Shown: one piece after another, positions 23,073-35,980 of the stretch
Layout of the letters: the number at the start of each line of letters is the position of its first letter
Numbering within the stretch: position 1 is the first letter of the stretch
NCBI GenBank assembly: GCA_950295325.1
Contig: OX485804.1
Coordinates: 8,990,001-9,054,000 of the forward strand
DNA: 64,000 nucleotides
Origin: Polytrichum commune
Taxonomy: Eukaryota > Streptophyta > Polytrichopsida > Polytrichales > Polytrichaceae
Reading direction: 5' to 3'
The notes under the pieces: model-generated
What the model was told of the DNA's origin: nothing
Database searches by the model: none
Seen by the model: the letters and a program-made list of their open reading frames with translations, nothing else
Position numbers and translations under genes: made by a program

Positions 23073-23679
23073 AGTAGGTTGGAGTAAATAACCCATCTTT
23101 CAAATTAGGTACTAAAATGGGAACTTCTCGGCAATTTATGGAACCTCTAGGCGCAATGTTGATAATTGACAATATTGGATCATTGCCACTAACAATGCAA
23201 TGTGATTTTGTTGAATAATGTGGACACACTTACAGTGTGACTTGCCCTTTGCATCTTTATAGTGTGGCCCACAATATACACCATCACACATGAAAATAGC
23301 ATGCAACGTTAGTTACTCTTAAATTCTGAACCATTATTTCACTATGTTCTCATCCCTTCACTTCTACTTGTGAGCAAGGTATCAAATGAAAGCAATCAAG
23401 AATGCAAATCCAAAGAGCATAAACTCACTTTCTAAGTCTAAGTACATAGTATACACAAGGGCGAGGTATTGTTTTTCTCTAGTATGTACATTTAAAAAGG
23501 CTATTAAGAATTTTGAAGTAAAGGTAGATGTACATTGGGGGTGGGAACATGGTGTCTAGGGCTTACAGTGAGGGAGCCTCAAATGGCACCAAGGTTACTA
23601 GCAATCCCAAAAAAGGGCCTAAAATTTAGAGATACAAATGACAATAGATGTGCTAGTTTCATCCCATTTATAGTCTTTA

Positions 23680-24640
23680 CCCAATGACATGTGTTTTAAG
23701 ATCCGATTTATAAGAACCCTAAAACCTAAACCCTTATTGGCTCAATACATCAGTAACCACAGGGAACATATCTTCTGGCCCCTCACACACCAAAATCCCA
23801 ACTGCACACTATCCCATGAAAATGATAGAGACACATGGCCACACCTCCTTTCAACATGTGAAAACCCATATCTAAAAGTATTAAGAATTGCACGACACAA
23901 TAAAGTGGTACACCTTATCACTTAAACACTCCAAGCCAATAGAACCACCAGGTTCTTTACACAAGCCAATACATGAATAATTAACAATAAATCACCCAAC
24001 CAAACAATCCCAGATTGGTGACTTAAATGCACGTGCCCACAAACACAATGCAGATGTCATGCCAAACTTAGACTAAACATCCTATGCATAATCGGAGCCC
24101 CAAACCAAACACAAACACCTATGACACCCTCCCCCACACGCACAATCCAACTCATAGAATTCACGTACTGCCATGACAGATTCCCTGAACAGACCCTCAT
24201 GCACAAACATACCAAATATGATCCATTTATTAACACCGTACAAAACCAATGGGTGGAAGACCAAACCCATCATTACCATCATAGCATGAGTTAGAGGAGC
24301 CATACATGAACACTCTATAGATAAGGTGACCAAACTAAAAATCCCTAAAACCAACATCAAAACCCTAATGAAAACCCTACACCAAAACGCCATCAAGTAT
24401 CTCACATACCTAGTCCTCAACAAAAGAAAACTAGACAACAAACAAACACATGTCCCCCCCCCCACCCTAAAGAAAAAGGGAAAACTATTAAACCATTAGA
24501 GCCCACCTCCTAAAGGAGGCAAAACTCCTTATGTTGCATCACGGAACATTGTAATTAGCACAAGGCCGACGGGCTCACATTCATGCATGTACCTTGATAT
24601 AGGTGTATTATTTTATTTTATTTTATTTTTGTGGACTATA
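23680..24640 (+). pseudogene. Decayed Dualen-like LINE fragment: C-terminus of ORF2 and 3' tail
   Basis: Across stops and frameshifts the translation follows the end of the full-length ORF2: a knuckle-like stretch (RDTWPHLLSTC, ARHNKVV), then CTCPQTQCRCHAK, QLIEFTYCHDRFPEQ, HTKYDPFI and, further on, LKIPKTNIKTL…NAIKYLTYLVLNKRKLDNKQ. The PD of the nuclease motif has changed (LNILC). The 3' part ends near a TTTTA repeat (about 24605-24632). Target duplications were not found. It is more diverged than the copies at 35981 and 19353. Confidence 0.75.
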
Positions 24641-26747
24641 AGCTAATTAAATTGTCCAATTAGTGTGGGTTATGATTTGGAGTTAAGTGTTGCTATAAAT
24701 TTTTGATTGACATTATTGTTTGTTTCCAACTAAGTTATATCATATTACTTGGTTTGCACACTACTTACACTAAACAATCCTATTAGTATGTGTGGAGAAT
24801 TAACATGGAATTAATGAATGTGGCCGCACTAATTTTCTAGTCAAGTGGAATTAATGGTGGTCCAAGACCCTGGGTCTTTCTCCAAGTCTTCCATGAAGAC
24901 TTCCAACCGACACATTGAATATCAGTTATAGAACAAAAGTGGTAAACAATAAAATAATCACCCAAATTAATTTTTTAGAAAAATAATGAATGTGGTCCAT
25001 GGCGATTTATTACTAAAAATTTAGGGCTGCTTTACACCTAGAGGCCAGGCCAATTCGTTGTGTACGAGGCTTGAAATCCTCACTTGTGAATGGCTAAAAG
25101 GTTGAATTTGGCCCCAACCCCTTTACACCTAGAGGCCGGACCGATTTGGTGGTATGCTTTTTTTAATCAAAAAATGCATGGTCTGACACGGCCCGAGCTC
25201 GTTGAATTGGGTGCACCCAAAATGGAGGGCCAATCTCACATTTCAATAAAAATAAAAATACTTTTTTAAAAATAAAATAAAATAATTTCAACAAACTATA
25301 TCCATTGGATTATGTAGAAATATGAACGGCTCTATGCTAGATTATGCTAGATCCATTGGATTATGCTAGATTTATTGAATCGGCCTAGCTTCTTGACCCT
25401 AAGGCCTTTGCATATGGAAAAATTGGCCCCCATTATAATCGTATATATTATAATGTGTAGTTGAGGCCGGCCTCCAACCCAAATGGGGCTAGAATTTCAT
25501 GCAATAGGCCTCAAGCGGAATTGGCCCTTAGTGTGGGCTGACCCATATTAATTCTCATTATGCAAACTACATGCGCTCTAGAAGATTATTGTGGCCCACA
25601 GTAATAGGACTATTTAGAGTATTTATGTCATTTGCGTACATTTTTTGATACTCTTTACAACAAGGTGTAACTCCAAGTGGCAACCCACACTAATTAGACA
25701 AAAAGGTGTAGAGGGCTCATCGACAACCTGCTAACTCCTCCTAAACCGATTCTAATATTTAGCCACTAACCAATGCAATTGTGGGCTATGGTTGGAGCCA
25801 CTTGACCTTTGCTAGAAGTCATGCTCCTACGTTTGAAGTCTTTGTGAGATCCTTGCCGACGTTGTTTGCGTCCCTTCTTAGGTAGTTACTTGCACTTAAA
25901 TGTAAGGTTGTTCCTGTGATTGTTGCATGCAAGGGGCCCATAGAAGGACTCACTTGTCGAGTACGTTTTACTATGATAATTGTTGTATTCATAGCCACAC
26001 CTCATGGTACTCAAAGAGGGAACCTAGTCTTCTATGAGTGTGTGTGTGAGAGAGAGAGAAATCAAGGGCGGGTGGCTGGGGACATCCCTTTACACATGGC
26101 TCATTCTATATAAAAGTCCTAGTTATAGCTTGTTTCTACATAAGCAGTTTTCCAAGGATAAATGTGGAGAAATCAAGTTATTTCAAGTTTGTAAAGCAAT
26201 TCATGCAAGCATAAGAGGAATGGATTATATATATATTAATTGAGTTTTCATTGGCCATGGCTGAGAACAGTAAAGATTGAAGTAGGTCAATCACTCAAGT
26301 AATCATTGTTGCGGTAAAATATGCTCAGTGTTCAAGTTAGGTCGCCAATACTCAACATGTGCAAAGTATCACTCTTACATCCATGCATTTAAAACATCAA
26401 AACATTCAACCCCAAAGAGTGAAAATCCTCCAGTCTTTGCTATACATTAAAAATATCAAGTGTTCAACTTGAAGGTTTAACCTCACATGTGCTAGTCCCA
26501 ATAACACCCACAAGCATACATTGTGAGGTTAGTGAGGATACAACATATGTTTGCAACTAGAGTGCATGTGCTATAGTTGTCACAAGCATACAAACGTTAA
26601 ATATAAAAAAATGAAAAAGAAATTATGTAAGAAGACTACAAGGTATCTCTACTATACTTAATTTGCCATGTGTCCTTGTACACTATTCTTCTCTCCAACA
26701 ATAGTATTGTTCCAAGAAAGATTCAAGTGCAGCATGGAGGAGCTTGA
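24641..26747. other. AT-rich intergenic sequence
   Basis: No coding sequence supported. Phrases such as attagtgtgggt and aattgtcc recur at 31820-31860, suggesting a dispersed unassigned repeat. A short (GA)n run lies near 26047. Confidence 0.4.
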
Positions 26748-27141
26748 GAGCATCCTCAGTCGGTCTAGGTAAAGCTCACTGCAAACCAAGACCTATCTTG
26801 CTTAAAATGCTCAAAATTTAGAGGGAGTGCACCAAATCTTGCTTAAAAATGGAAAGATCCTCCCACACTCCCTCTAAATGTCAAAAATTTGGAGGGAGTG
26901 TGGGAGGATCTTTCCATTTTTAAGCAAGATTTGGTGCACTCCCTCTAAATTTTGAAAATGTGGTGTTTTCAATGAGGGATTTCACCTACGTCAAATTTTT
27001 ACAATTCTTTTTTCTTGAGAAATATCTCACGTTTATTTAGGTGTGCTTCTAATGATGGTAATTTCAGTTTCTAATTTTAGGTCAGTCAAAAGATAGGTTT
27101 TGGTTTGCAGTGAGCTTTACCTAGACCGACTGAGGATGCTC
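26748..27141. mobile_element. MITE (394 bp) with internal perfect hairpin
   Basis: Terminal inverted repeats begin GAGCATCCTCAGTCGG and extend for 40 bp or more; the flanking trinucleotide TGA is duplicated (26745-26747, 27142-27144). Inside, 26813-26874 and 26892-26953 are a perfect 62-bp inverted repeat with a 17-bp loop. No protein is encoded. The 3-bp duplication suggests PIF/Harbinger-type mobilisation. Confidence 0.85.
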
Positions 27142-27820
27142 TGAGAAGAGCATTGTATTAGGACAAGGGTTAGGGTTAGAGGATGCTTAAATATCAATAC
27201 CCTTCCCCCCCCCCCCTTTTTTCAAATTAAGATATTTTCTATGTGTCCATCTTATTTACCCTAAGTACTTGATGTTAATCCCATGAAGGGTAACTTGTAC
27301 AACGTAGGGGTATTTTGACATATATCATGCTCTTGATATATAGTTCAAGTTCTTACACGAACAAGAGATATAATCTTTTATCTAAAAAGATGAGAAATAC
27401 AAAATCAATAATTAAGCATGAGGAATTAAGCAGAATTCATGACATGTCTCCAAGTTTTGGCACAAATGTTTTTATTCTAAATTCATGTTAAGGAGGAATT
27501 TTTGGGAAGAGAAAAATATTTTGCATCGAAGTAATACAATAAACATCAGAAGAGAGATTACATGGAGTGTTGGCATGAATTGGGGGGTGCTTCACCTTAA
27601 TCACAGCCACGAGCTCATATGTAAACCTGGGACGGGTTTACCGAGCAAGATTTACTATCTCTATTACGAGCAATCCCCAAATTCTTCATGTACTTGGCAA
27701 GTTCCAAGGGGTTTGCTCTTGAAGGGAAAGTACTATAGCCCACCATGTCATGTTATAGCTGGAGCCTCGTACATGGCATGGAGGTTTTATATATTCAATG
27801 AATAAATAGATGCAAGTGTC

Positions 27821-28228
27821 CAATGGGTGGCTCAAACCCAAGGCCTTACTTAACTTGAATCCCATGACAACTCCAAAGTTAAGCCACCTAAGGCCATAAT
27901 AGTACTCGGATGGGTGACCTTCCTAGCACTTGATTCCTCATGCACCTATGATTTACACAATCATAGTGGGCATATCTAGGGGCACCAAATATTTCCAACC
28001 AACCAGGTGGGAACCTCGGTGCTTGCCCTTGGGGGAGATAGGTGACGGCCAACTTGTTTGTGCCTATTCAAGGTGTTCACCTTTGATAGGAGGCAGTAGT
28101 CATCATGGTTTCTCTAATTGTCATAACGCCCATTTCGGCATTACATATATACTTAGACCAACTTGAAAATGAAGCAACATCTTAATTCACACCGGTGGCA
28201 ACATCAATGTCGTCTTTCTTGCTTTTCT
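27821..28228 (+). mobile_element. 5S rRNA-derived SINE-like element
   Basis: The block 27858-27932 follows 5S rRNA closely in order: AATCCCATGACAACTCC, AAAGTTAAGCC, ATAGTACTCGGATGGGTGACC (A box, intermediate element and C box region of the internal promoter). About 300 bp of unrelated body and a T/C-rich tail follow. Flanks tgcaagtgtc (27811-27820) and tgcaagtctc (28229-28238) look like a 10-bp target duplication with one mismatch. Body and tail match the inverse copy at 12320-12693. The 5S start is not preserved, so this is not a functional 5S gene. Confidence 0.7.
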
Positions 28229-28238
28229 TGCAAGTCTC

Positions 28239-31200
28239 ATAAGATTTTACTTTGATTTCAATAAGAATGATGGCTTGAAGTGTTGTTAAAGTTTGTAGAG
28301 GGCCACTCAGCCTCAAAAATGAGGAGACATACTTTCTTGTCCATGAAATTTGGTTGTTGTAAGTTTAGACCATCTTAAGTAGTTTGGACAATGCTCACAA
28401 TCAAACATGCACCAACGATGGCCTTGAAGTTAATATGAGAAACATAGTCTCATTTCTAGTCCAATTTGAACAGTTTCGGTGCCCTCTACAACAAGCACAT
28501 TAACTCCAAAATAAAAGCCTCCATTTCATATTGTAATTTTCTACATATACGCCTATATTATTCTAACTTATCGTTATTCTCTCACATTTGCTGGAATAAA
28601 GAGATCTTTCTTCACACATCTACATCACCAAGTTTGTTTTCACACATGATTGACTTGTAGAAGCTCGAAATGGTGGTGGTAGTGGGCTGAAATGCCCTCA
28701 ACGTCAAGGGAGGTGAGTGGCAATTAAGATCCTTCACACCAAAATTAGGCCGGTTGAGAACTTGAACTTGGAATTTTCGGGACTTTGCTACTTGAATTTG
28801 ACAAGCATTCATCCAAAACACAAAAGCCTACTAAGAGCTTGAGTAATCCTTAGCTCTCAACAATTTGAGCAAGTGTAAAGTGGCCATGCTCAAAGTGAGA
28901 TACAGAAGGGGGAATGATACTAAAAAAAAGGAGCGTTCATGTCAAGTTAAAGAACGCTTCAAGCCCATTAGCCCGGGATCCACAAAACAAGAGCTCGAAC
29001 TCCCAACCTAAAGATGGAGAGGTTGAGTTCAAGGAATGGTTAGGTCAAGTTCAATTAGCAACCGGTTTAGATGAGTCTACAAAATTGATCTTACGGTAAT
29101 ACAAGGAAACCAAAATATATCAACATGTAACCGGTTAGACTTGGAAACACTTGGATCTCAACCAATTTATGTCCAAAATCTCTCCAGGCACCGCTCTCTC
29201 AACATATCTAAGTGACCTCCATGAGATGGCTTCGGATGATTGACCAAGAGCTTGTCAACAGTTGTTCCACGTGGGATCCATGAAGACATCGATCATTCAA
29301 GTGTTGTAAACCAAAGGTAATAAAAAACCAAGCTCACAAATTGAAAGCTCAAAGTGTGAAGTGGACTATCCATATTTAAATTAAGAGGCTCTCCACCACC
29401 AGTGACAAGCTCCCTTTCTGCAACAAGCTCTCGATCTTTGAAATTTCAACCTCTCTAGTGTACAAGGGAACGTCAGAACTCATCGATTTACCTGAAATCT
29501 GGAACTTAAAATTATATTTGAGCTTAATTCTCAAACTCAACCGACGGCTCATCTGTAACTGGTAGAGCGGTTGCATTCGAGGTGCCATGTAAGGTCGTGA
29601 CATTCAGAGTCGACCATGTCCATTTAATCTCTCACTAGGGTCATGCAATGCTCACATAGATGAGATCTATGTTTTTTAGGTGAACAAAGTTAAAGTTTAT
29701 GTGGCGGCAACTTGTGATTGATTACCTTCATAAGAGTTTTGACAATTGTCGTAGCCAATGAGTAGCATTGAGATGAGCGGTTTCAGGTTTAACCTATAGA
29801 TTAATTATATATAACCCTAAAATCTACACTTCAAAATTTTGTAACAATTTTCATATTCATGATTTTATTTATTTTGAATGCATTATCCTTGAAATTTGTT
29901 TCAATGAATGGGGAGAACCGGCTGCTAGTCACAGATGAACCGGTCACGTGTGAGGAATAACCAGTCGAAGTTCATGGCTTCAGGAAAAGTACCGATCATT
30001 TCGGAGGAATCTGTAGAATATGCCTCCATTTCATCAAGAAAACTCCAAAGATTTCCAACATGTAATGGGATGGACTTGGAAACACAAGGATCTTGACCAA
30101 TTATGCCCTAAAATAATCCCCGGACACTGACACCGATTTTCTTCGCGAGGAAGATGAACCCACTATTCCTCCTCCTTGACAGGTGCAAACTCTCTTATTT
30201 TTTTATCAGTTATATTCGCCTCAACCTTAGACAAGGACCATGTGAGTTCACGAGGAGTATTTGAAGAACTTCACTTCTTAATAACAGGTCAAAGTTTGCG
30301 AGAGTCGTCCATGGCAAGCTGAGGCAGGTCGCAATTGAGGTATAATAAAGACACGGAAGTGATTGCTTGAGAAGAGAATTAATGGGCCAGCCACCGGATC
30401 CATCTAGATAAAGTAGAGTGAGTACCAAAAGGACCCAATTAAAGCATCCTGTACGGCTTGGAATCGTAGGAGAGCGCCATTTACTAACTTAAGGAGTCAA
30501 TGTGAACTTTACGCATGATCACCGGAGCTGCAGTTGTGCTTTTCGGCTCAAACACCTTCGACCAGTGTTCAAGATTGAAGTCTTCAATGCCCTTCAAACG
30601 CGATTTGGCTCTTCAAAATATATCTCTCTCAAAACGACCCTTCAAAACGTAACTCCAAATCGAAAATGAAGACGTCACTTGAAGGTTTCAATATACTTTG
30701 CCTCTCACAAGAACCAACAAGCGTAGGGCACCGTCACTATAAGAAGTGAAGTTAGAAGGTTGATTCTTAACTCTTCACATTGTACTGGAAACATGTATTA
30801 TATAATTCATGCACAAGTTGAATATGAGTCTTGTGTTTCATTTCTATGTTTTTGAATTGACGTCTTGGATTTGCACCAACTCTTCAACTGAAGGACTGAA
30901 ATTTGATAGCCCTTCAAAATGAAACTCATATGAGGGTTTTAATCTTGAACACTGCCTTCAACCACGATGTTCTGTGTTTTGTTTTCCCTTTCACACATCA
31001 TGAGGTGGGCACTCAAATGTGTGGTAGTGGGACCCTGTTGAATTCAAAGAAATCAGAATACCTCCCACTTTGCAAATATACTTTCGATCGCATCAAGTAT
31101 TCCATCATTAGGATTATTAGAAGTGGTATTATTTCAGGACTTAATGTGGTTTGAAATCATGCTTTCTTACTTCTGAAATCAATGTGAATGATCTAGCCGT

Positions 31201-33944
31201 TAAAGACAGTGGAAATGAAGCATACCGTGATATTGAATTGGGATGTTTCACCACAATGAGGTCTCGAAGAAGAGTGGATGCATGCCCTGTGGTTTTCTTC
31301 CTCTAATTTTAAAAAGGAATATCTCATTCACTGTAACTTTTATTTGAAAAATAGTAATATGGCCTGGATAGTACTTTCCATCCACATTGCATTCTTATCT
31401 TTGTGATCAATTACACATATAATTGTATTGATTTGGATTTGTGTCGTTTTGATCCCTTGCACCTGTGCATATGACTCAATGAAGTGAGACTCTTAACCCA
31501 ACTCCCCAACCCCATGTTTCCCTCACTAGAATCATATTTTGTACCAAGGTGTCTTCCCCCCCTCCCCCCCCCCCCTTCTCTGGAATAGTGGGCAAAGGTG
31601 GGGAATGGTAGGGTGATTGCCATACCACCACTACCAATCCCTCCTTATATATAATACTTGTAGGAGAGGACCTCAATTTATAACCATACTATTGGTGTAA
31701 TTTGTGGAGTAGTTTCGAAACAATTTGAAGAAATTATGAACAAATATTTGTCTAATTATAACTACACTCAAGTACCCTGGATCTTGATCCCTAGAGCTCT
31801 CTCTTGATACCAAATTACAACTACATGGAATTGTCCTATTAGTGTGGGTGACCATTTGGAGTTTCACATTGCTACAACATTTTACTAAGTGTATGAGTTA
31901 CCAGCCTCACCAATTTTGTATGTCTGCCTATAGTTTCTACTAAACAACAATTCATAGGCATGGATCATATTTTTGGTTTAAGGTATTATCAATAAGTGCT
32001 TTTATTTCATGTAAAAATGGATACATCACAACGAAAATCACTAGTGAGAGGAATTAAACCTCTTCAATCCCCATACAGGCACTAAACTACATACTCTTAA
32101 CATTGTGGGCCACAATAATTTTCTAAAACCGATGTTGATTCTCATTATGAGAATCAATGTGGGCCACATTAATTCTCAACCCACTCTGATAGTAGAAAAT
32201 TAGCATGGGCCACATTAGTTGTTTTAATAGATAATCAATGTGGGTGATTATTATTATTTTAATTGTTAATTCATTTGTACTACTTTTGATGTAAAGTGAC
32301 TATATGATTTTATGTCAGGTTTTCATCGAAAGTCTTGAGAAACATTGAGGAGAAGACATGGGACCTTGAACCCACATTATTTCCACCCTGACCACAAAAT
32401 TAGAATGGCCCATGCTAATCTTCCACCCACCGTGATAGGATTATTTATTGAGGTACCCCTCACCCCTCTCCTCATATAGCTTATTTATTTAGTGTGCACA
32501 TAATCAATAACTATTTTGCATGTCATGTCACAAAATATTGACCTAGACAAAATGCTTGATTGTCACATTTAGATCAATAATATTAATATTTTTTCTACTG
32601 CACAAACCACAAGTTTTTACTGTTCTTCATGGCCGCTCCACATCATACTTTGATTAAGCATATGTGGAATTCTAACTCCACTCTCCTTAGTGCAGGTAGT
32701 TGTAAGATCCCTATGGAATAAACTTTTTTTTTCTCACCTTTCTTTTGCATTTTACTTCTATACATGAACCATGAATTTCCTAATTACATATCCATGGTGT
32801 GCATAGAGAGACAATGTCATCACTTGTGGTCTTTATTTTGAACCGTGTGGTAATCTTGAAGTTGGCCCGCCACGTCAACACCTCTCATATGAGCTTGGTA
32901 TTGAAATGAGAAACGGAGAAGAAGTAATTGGCTTCTTCACGATCTTATGCCATTTTTCCACAAACACAACATCATTCATGTAAATAGGTGAGATGACCAT
33001 CCCCAAGAAATTGACTGGTTTTTTGTCATACTAAGTTATTATAGCTAGTAAATTAGATGCATGCATTCCCCATAATATGTCTCCCCTCTCTAGACCCCCT
33101 TTAGCCAAAGTAATAGCTTGTGGCTATCTCTTCATGTTCTTCTCAGTGGTACCCGTTGCACCTATTCCTTTAACACCAAATCCAAAAACAATTTGGGTGA
33201 AGAAAAAATATTGTCACATTTCACAATGTGACCTTTATCTTCTATCCTTTGTAAAAGACGCATTACAACTTTGTAGCCAACAATTAGTGTTTATTCCTTA
33301 AGACTGAAAGACTCCTCCTTTTCACAATAAACCTCTAATGTTTTTACAAACCTAGATTTGGCATGGGCCAATGCAATTTCAACGAACCAACTCATACACT
33401 TGTTCCTTGTTGGATGCCTAAACCCTTGCCTTCAAGGAACCAATGTATGGGTTAATTCGCCCCAACCGGCCAACGCCCAATGCTTGAGCCTATAATGGTA
33501 AGGTTTATTTTTCATATATTACCTTATTTGATATCTTACTCATGTACCAAATCATCATCTCATCGACAGTTAGGTGTCATTCTAGATGTCAATGTTTTGC
33601 CTATAAAGAGTGGTGCTCATTCATTGACCATTCTATCTTGGCGATTGGACTATAGCTAGATTGGGTTTTTTCAATCACAACCAAATCATTGTTAGTCAAA
33701 TGGAAGCATCTAAATATTGCTTTGTCGTTTTTATCTTGTCATTGCCTTAGTGGTTTTCGGTGTTTCCCATAACAATTTTTTTGACCAATGCAACGAGTAT
33801 GAGGATAGTTTCTTCAATTCCATCACGACACAAACACTTAGAAATACTCTCATCTCATCCACACAAACATGTGCTCATTTCCTAATTACTCGATACTTGG
33901 ATGCATAGATGTTAGTGTACTTACACAACCTCGCCTATAACATA
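28239..33944. other. Intergenic, no gene recognised
   Basis: No supported exon. Two related segments (about 29120-29185 and 30058-30130; shared acatgtaa, gacttggaaacac, ggatct) suggest remnants of one repeat. Numerous short open frames lack domains. A C-run lies at about 31558-31574. Confidence 0.35.
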
Positions 33945-34350
33945 TTATTCGTGAAAACATCACATTCACATGTGATGTTTTTTTTTCCAAGGCCAACTCA
34001 ACTTTTAGTCTTGTGGATTGCACTTCAACTTTGGGAAACATTCATTTTAAAACTAATTTTGTATGAGCACCTATGGTACAAGTTCATAAAGTCTATTTAT
34101 GTCATGAATGTTCATGAATGTTATGTTTTGATTGCCATTGAGAGTGTTTGAAGTAACAATAAAGAACATAACATTCATGGTAGATAACTATCTTATCCCT
34201 TGTAACTTATCACTTGCACATGCTACTAGCATTTTAAAACTACATCTAAATGTAGTTGGCAAAATTGCCTCCAAAGACCAATTTAAGTGGGCTTCCTTGT
34301 ATTTGAGAAAAAAACATTTGTGACATTTTCACGACTATCATGTTCTATAT
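33945..34350. repeat. Direct repeat unit, second copy at about 35535-35740
   Basis: Shared in order: cgtgaaaacatca/catgaaaacatca, ttcacatgtga, T-run, caaggccaa, agtcttgtgg, then gtagttggcaaaa and gacattt. The second copy has lost about 170 bp from its middle. Nature unknown. Confidence 0.6.
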
Positions 34351-34728
34351 GTCATGTGACCCAAAAAAATTACAAAATTACAATATATATATAGCTGGAT
34401 GAACCTCTTCATGCTATCCACTAACATGTTACACTGCCTTTTCCATTCAAATCCAATGGTTGGCTCAAAGGAGAATTCCTCTTGAATTCTACATGCAACT
34501 TGCAAACCTGCCATCTTCTTTCATAGCACACAACTTTGTCAAGGTTATCATATCCTAGCTCAACCTCATTTCTTGTTTATTTCTTTCAAGGAACCATGTC
34601 CTTGATGTAGGGTAAGTTTCTCTCTTTCTAAATGGTCACCTTCATACATAATTATACTTGACACATATGACATGTTTTGATTGAACTACAATAATCTTAA
34701 GATGAAGATGAAGATGAAGATGAACCTC

Positions 34729-34815
34729 TACAAGGATCAGGGATCGTTGCCACCGGTTCTTTAGCACTACCAGGTAGAGGCAAAGAACTAGTGGCAACGA
34801 TCCGTGACCCTTGTA
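34729..34815. other. Short near-perfect hairpin
   Basis: Arms of 34 nt (34729-34762, 34782-34815) pair with about four mismatches around a 19-nt loop that itself contains CTACC/GGTAG. Size and shape resemble a plant miRNA precursor or a tiny foldback element. No known miRNA is recognised. Confidence 0.6.
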
Positions 34816-35968
34816 ATGAACTCACAATAGGTTCATCCAATTCATACATATGTTGTTTATGTGCTTAAAAATGCTAGGGTCTCTGTCATTTACCATTTGA
34901 CCTCAACCTTTGCAATATAGTGGCTAACCCTGTACCAAATAACTAAACAATTAACATACGCGCGCACTTTGTCTTCAACATTTAAAATATAGAAACCATG
35001 ACACCATACACACGGAACAACTTATAGATTGTTGAATTCATGTTCTCAATTCAAGGAGATCTCTTGTGAGAATTTTGACAATCTTTCTTAGTGTGCCCAA
35101 TTCATATTTGTCTAAATGTTGAGCATATAACCCTACACCATTTAGCCTATTGCTTATTCTCCTAAGCATTGCAAGTGATGACTTGGACACATCAAATTGA
35201 TGGGGAGCTTTATGATTAAGACTTGCAATCACATTAGGCATGTAATCATACACATGAATAATAGGACAATTCACCATAGAGGTAGATGACATCATCCTCA
35301 TAGCCTTGATTTATGCTACAAGGAACCTATAGTATGTACAAAGTTTGGAGCAACATCAAAACGATGAACATGAATATTCGGCACATAAGAGGAGTTGGGC
35401 TAGAATCCATGGACTTGTGACATTTCAATCAAAATAAAAGCATTTAAGACATGTGCAACAATATAACCAACTGGAACAAAATATGAGCCAAAATCAACAT
35501 CCACAACCCCTAGCTAATCCAATTATATTTTGTAATTGTTATAGAATATTCATGAAAACATCATATTCACATGTGACTTTTTTTTTCAAGGCCAATTCAG
35601 TTTCTAGTCTTGTGGTATGCACTTGAACTTTGGAAAAAGTTGTAGTTGGCAAAAATTGCTTCCAAAGATCAATTCAAGCCACCTTCCTTATATTCAAGAA
35701 AATGACATATGTGACATTTTTATGTGCCATATGACATTTTCATGAACACCATGTTAACAAACCCAAATTGAATTCTTGATTCAATGCATGTAATTCAATA
35801 CAATAAATTGTGAAAGGGCAATTTACTAACTTGTAATCTTTTCACTTGTCTTTTTACAGAGCATGTTGCAAAAATCACTCATGCACATCAACAACATTTG
35901 CTCAAAACCTTGGAAGCTTACTCCACCTTCATTGCATGAGCGAGTTCAATCCATGCTCAACAATCTAG

Positions 35969-35980
35969 TAGATTTTGAGG
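35969..35980 (+). repeat. Target-site duplication, left copy
   Basis: tagattttgagg, repeated exactly at 50513-50524. It defines the insertion of the 14.5-kb LINE. Confidence 0.9.

Noticed and set aside
27858-27932. A functional 5S rRNA gene
   Set aside because: The 5' third is missing and it sits in a repeated element with a tail and target duplication.
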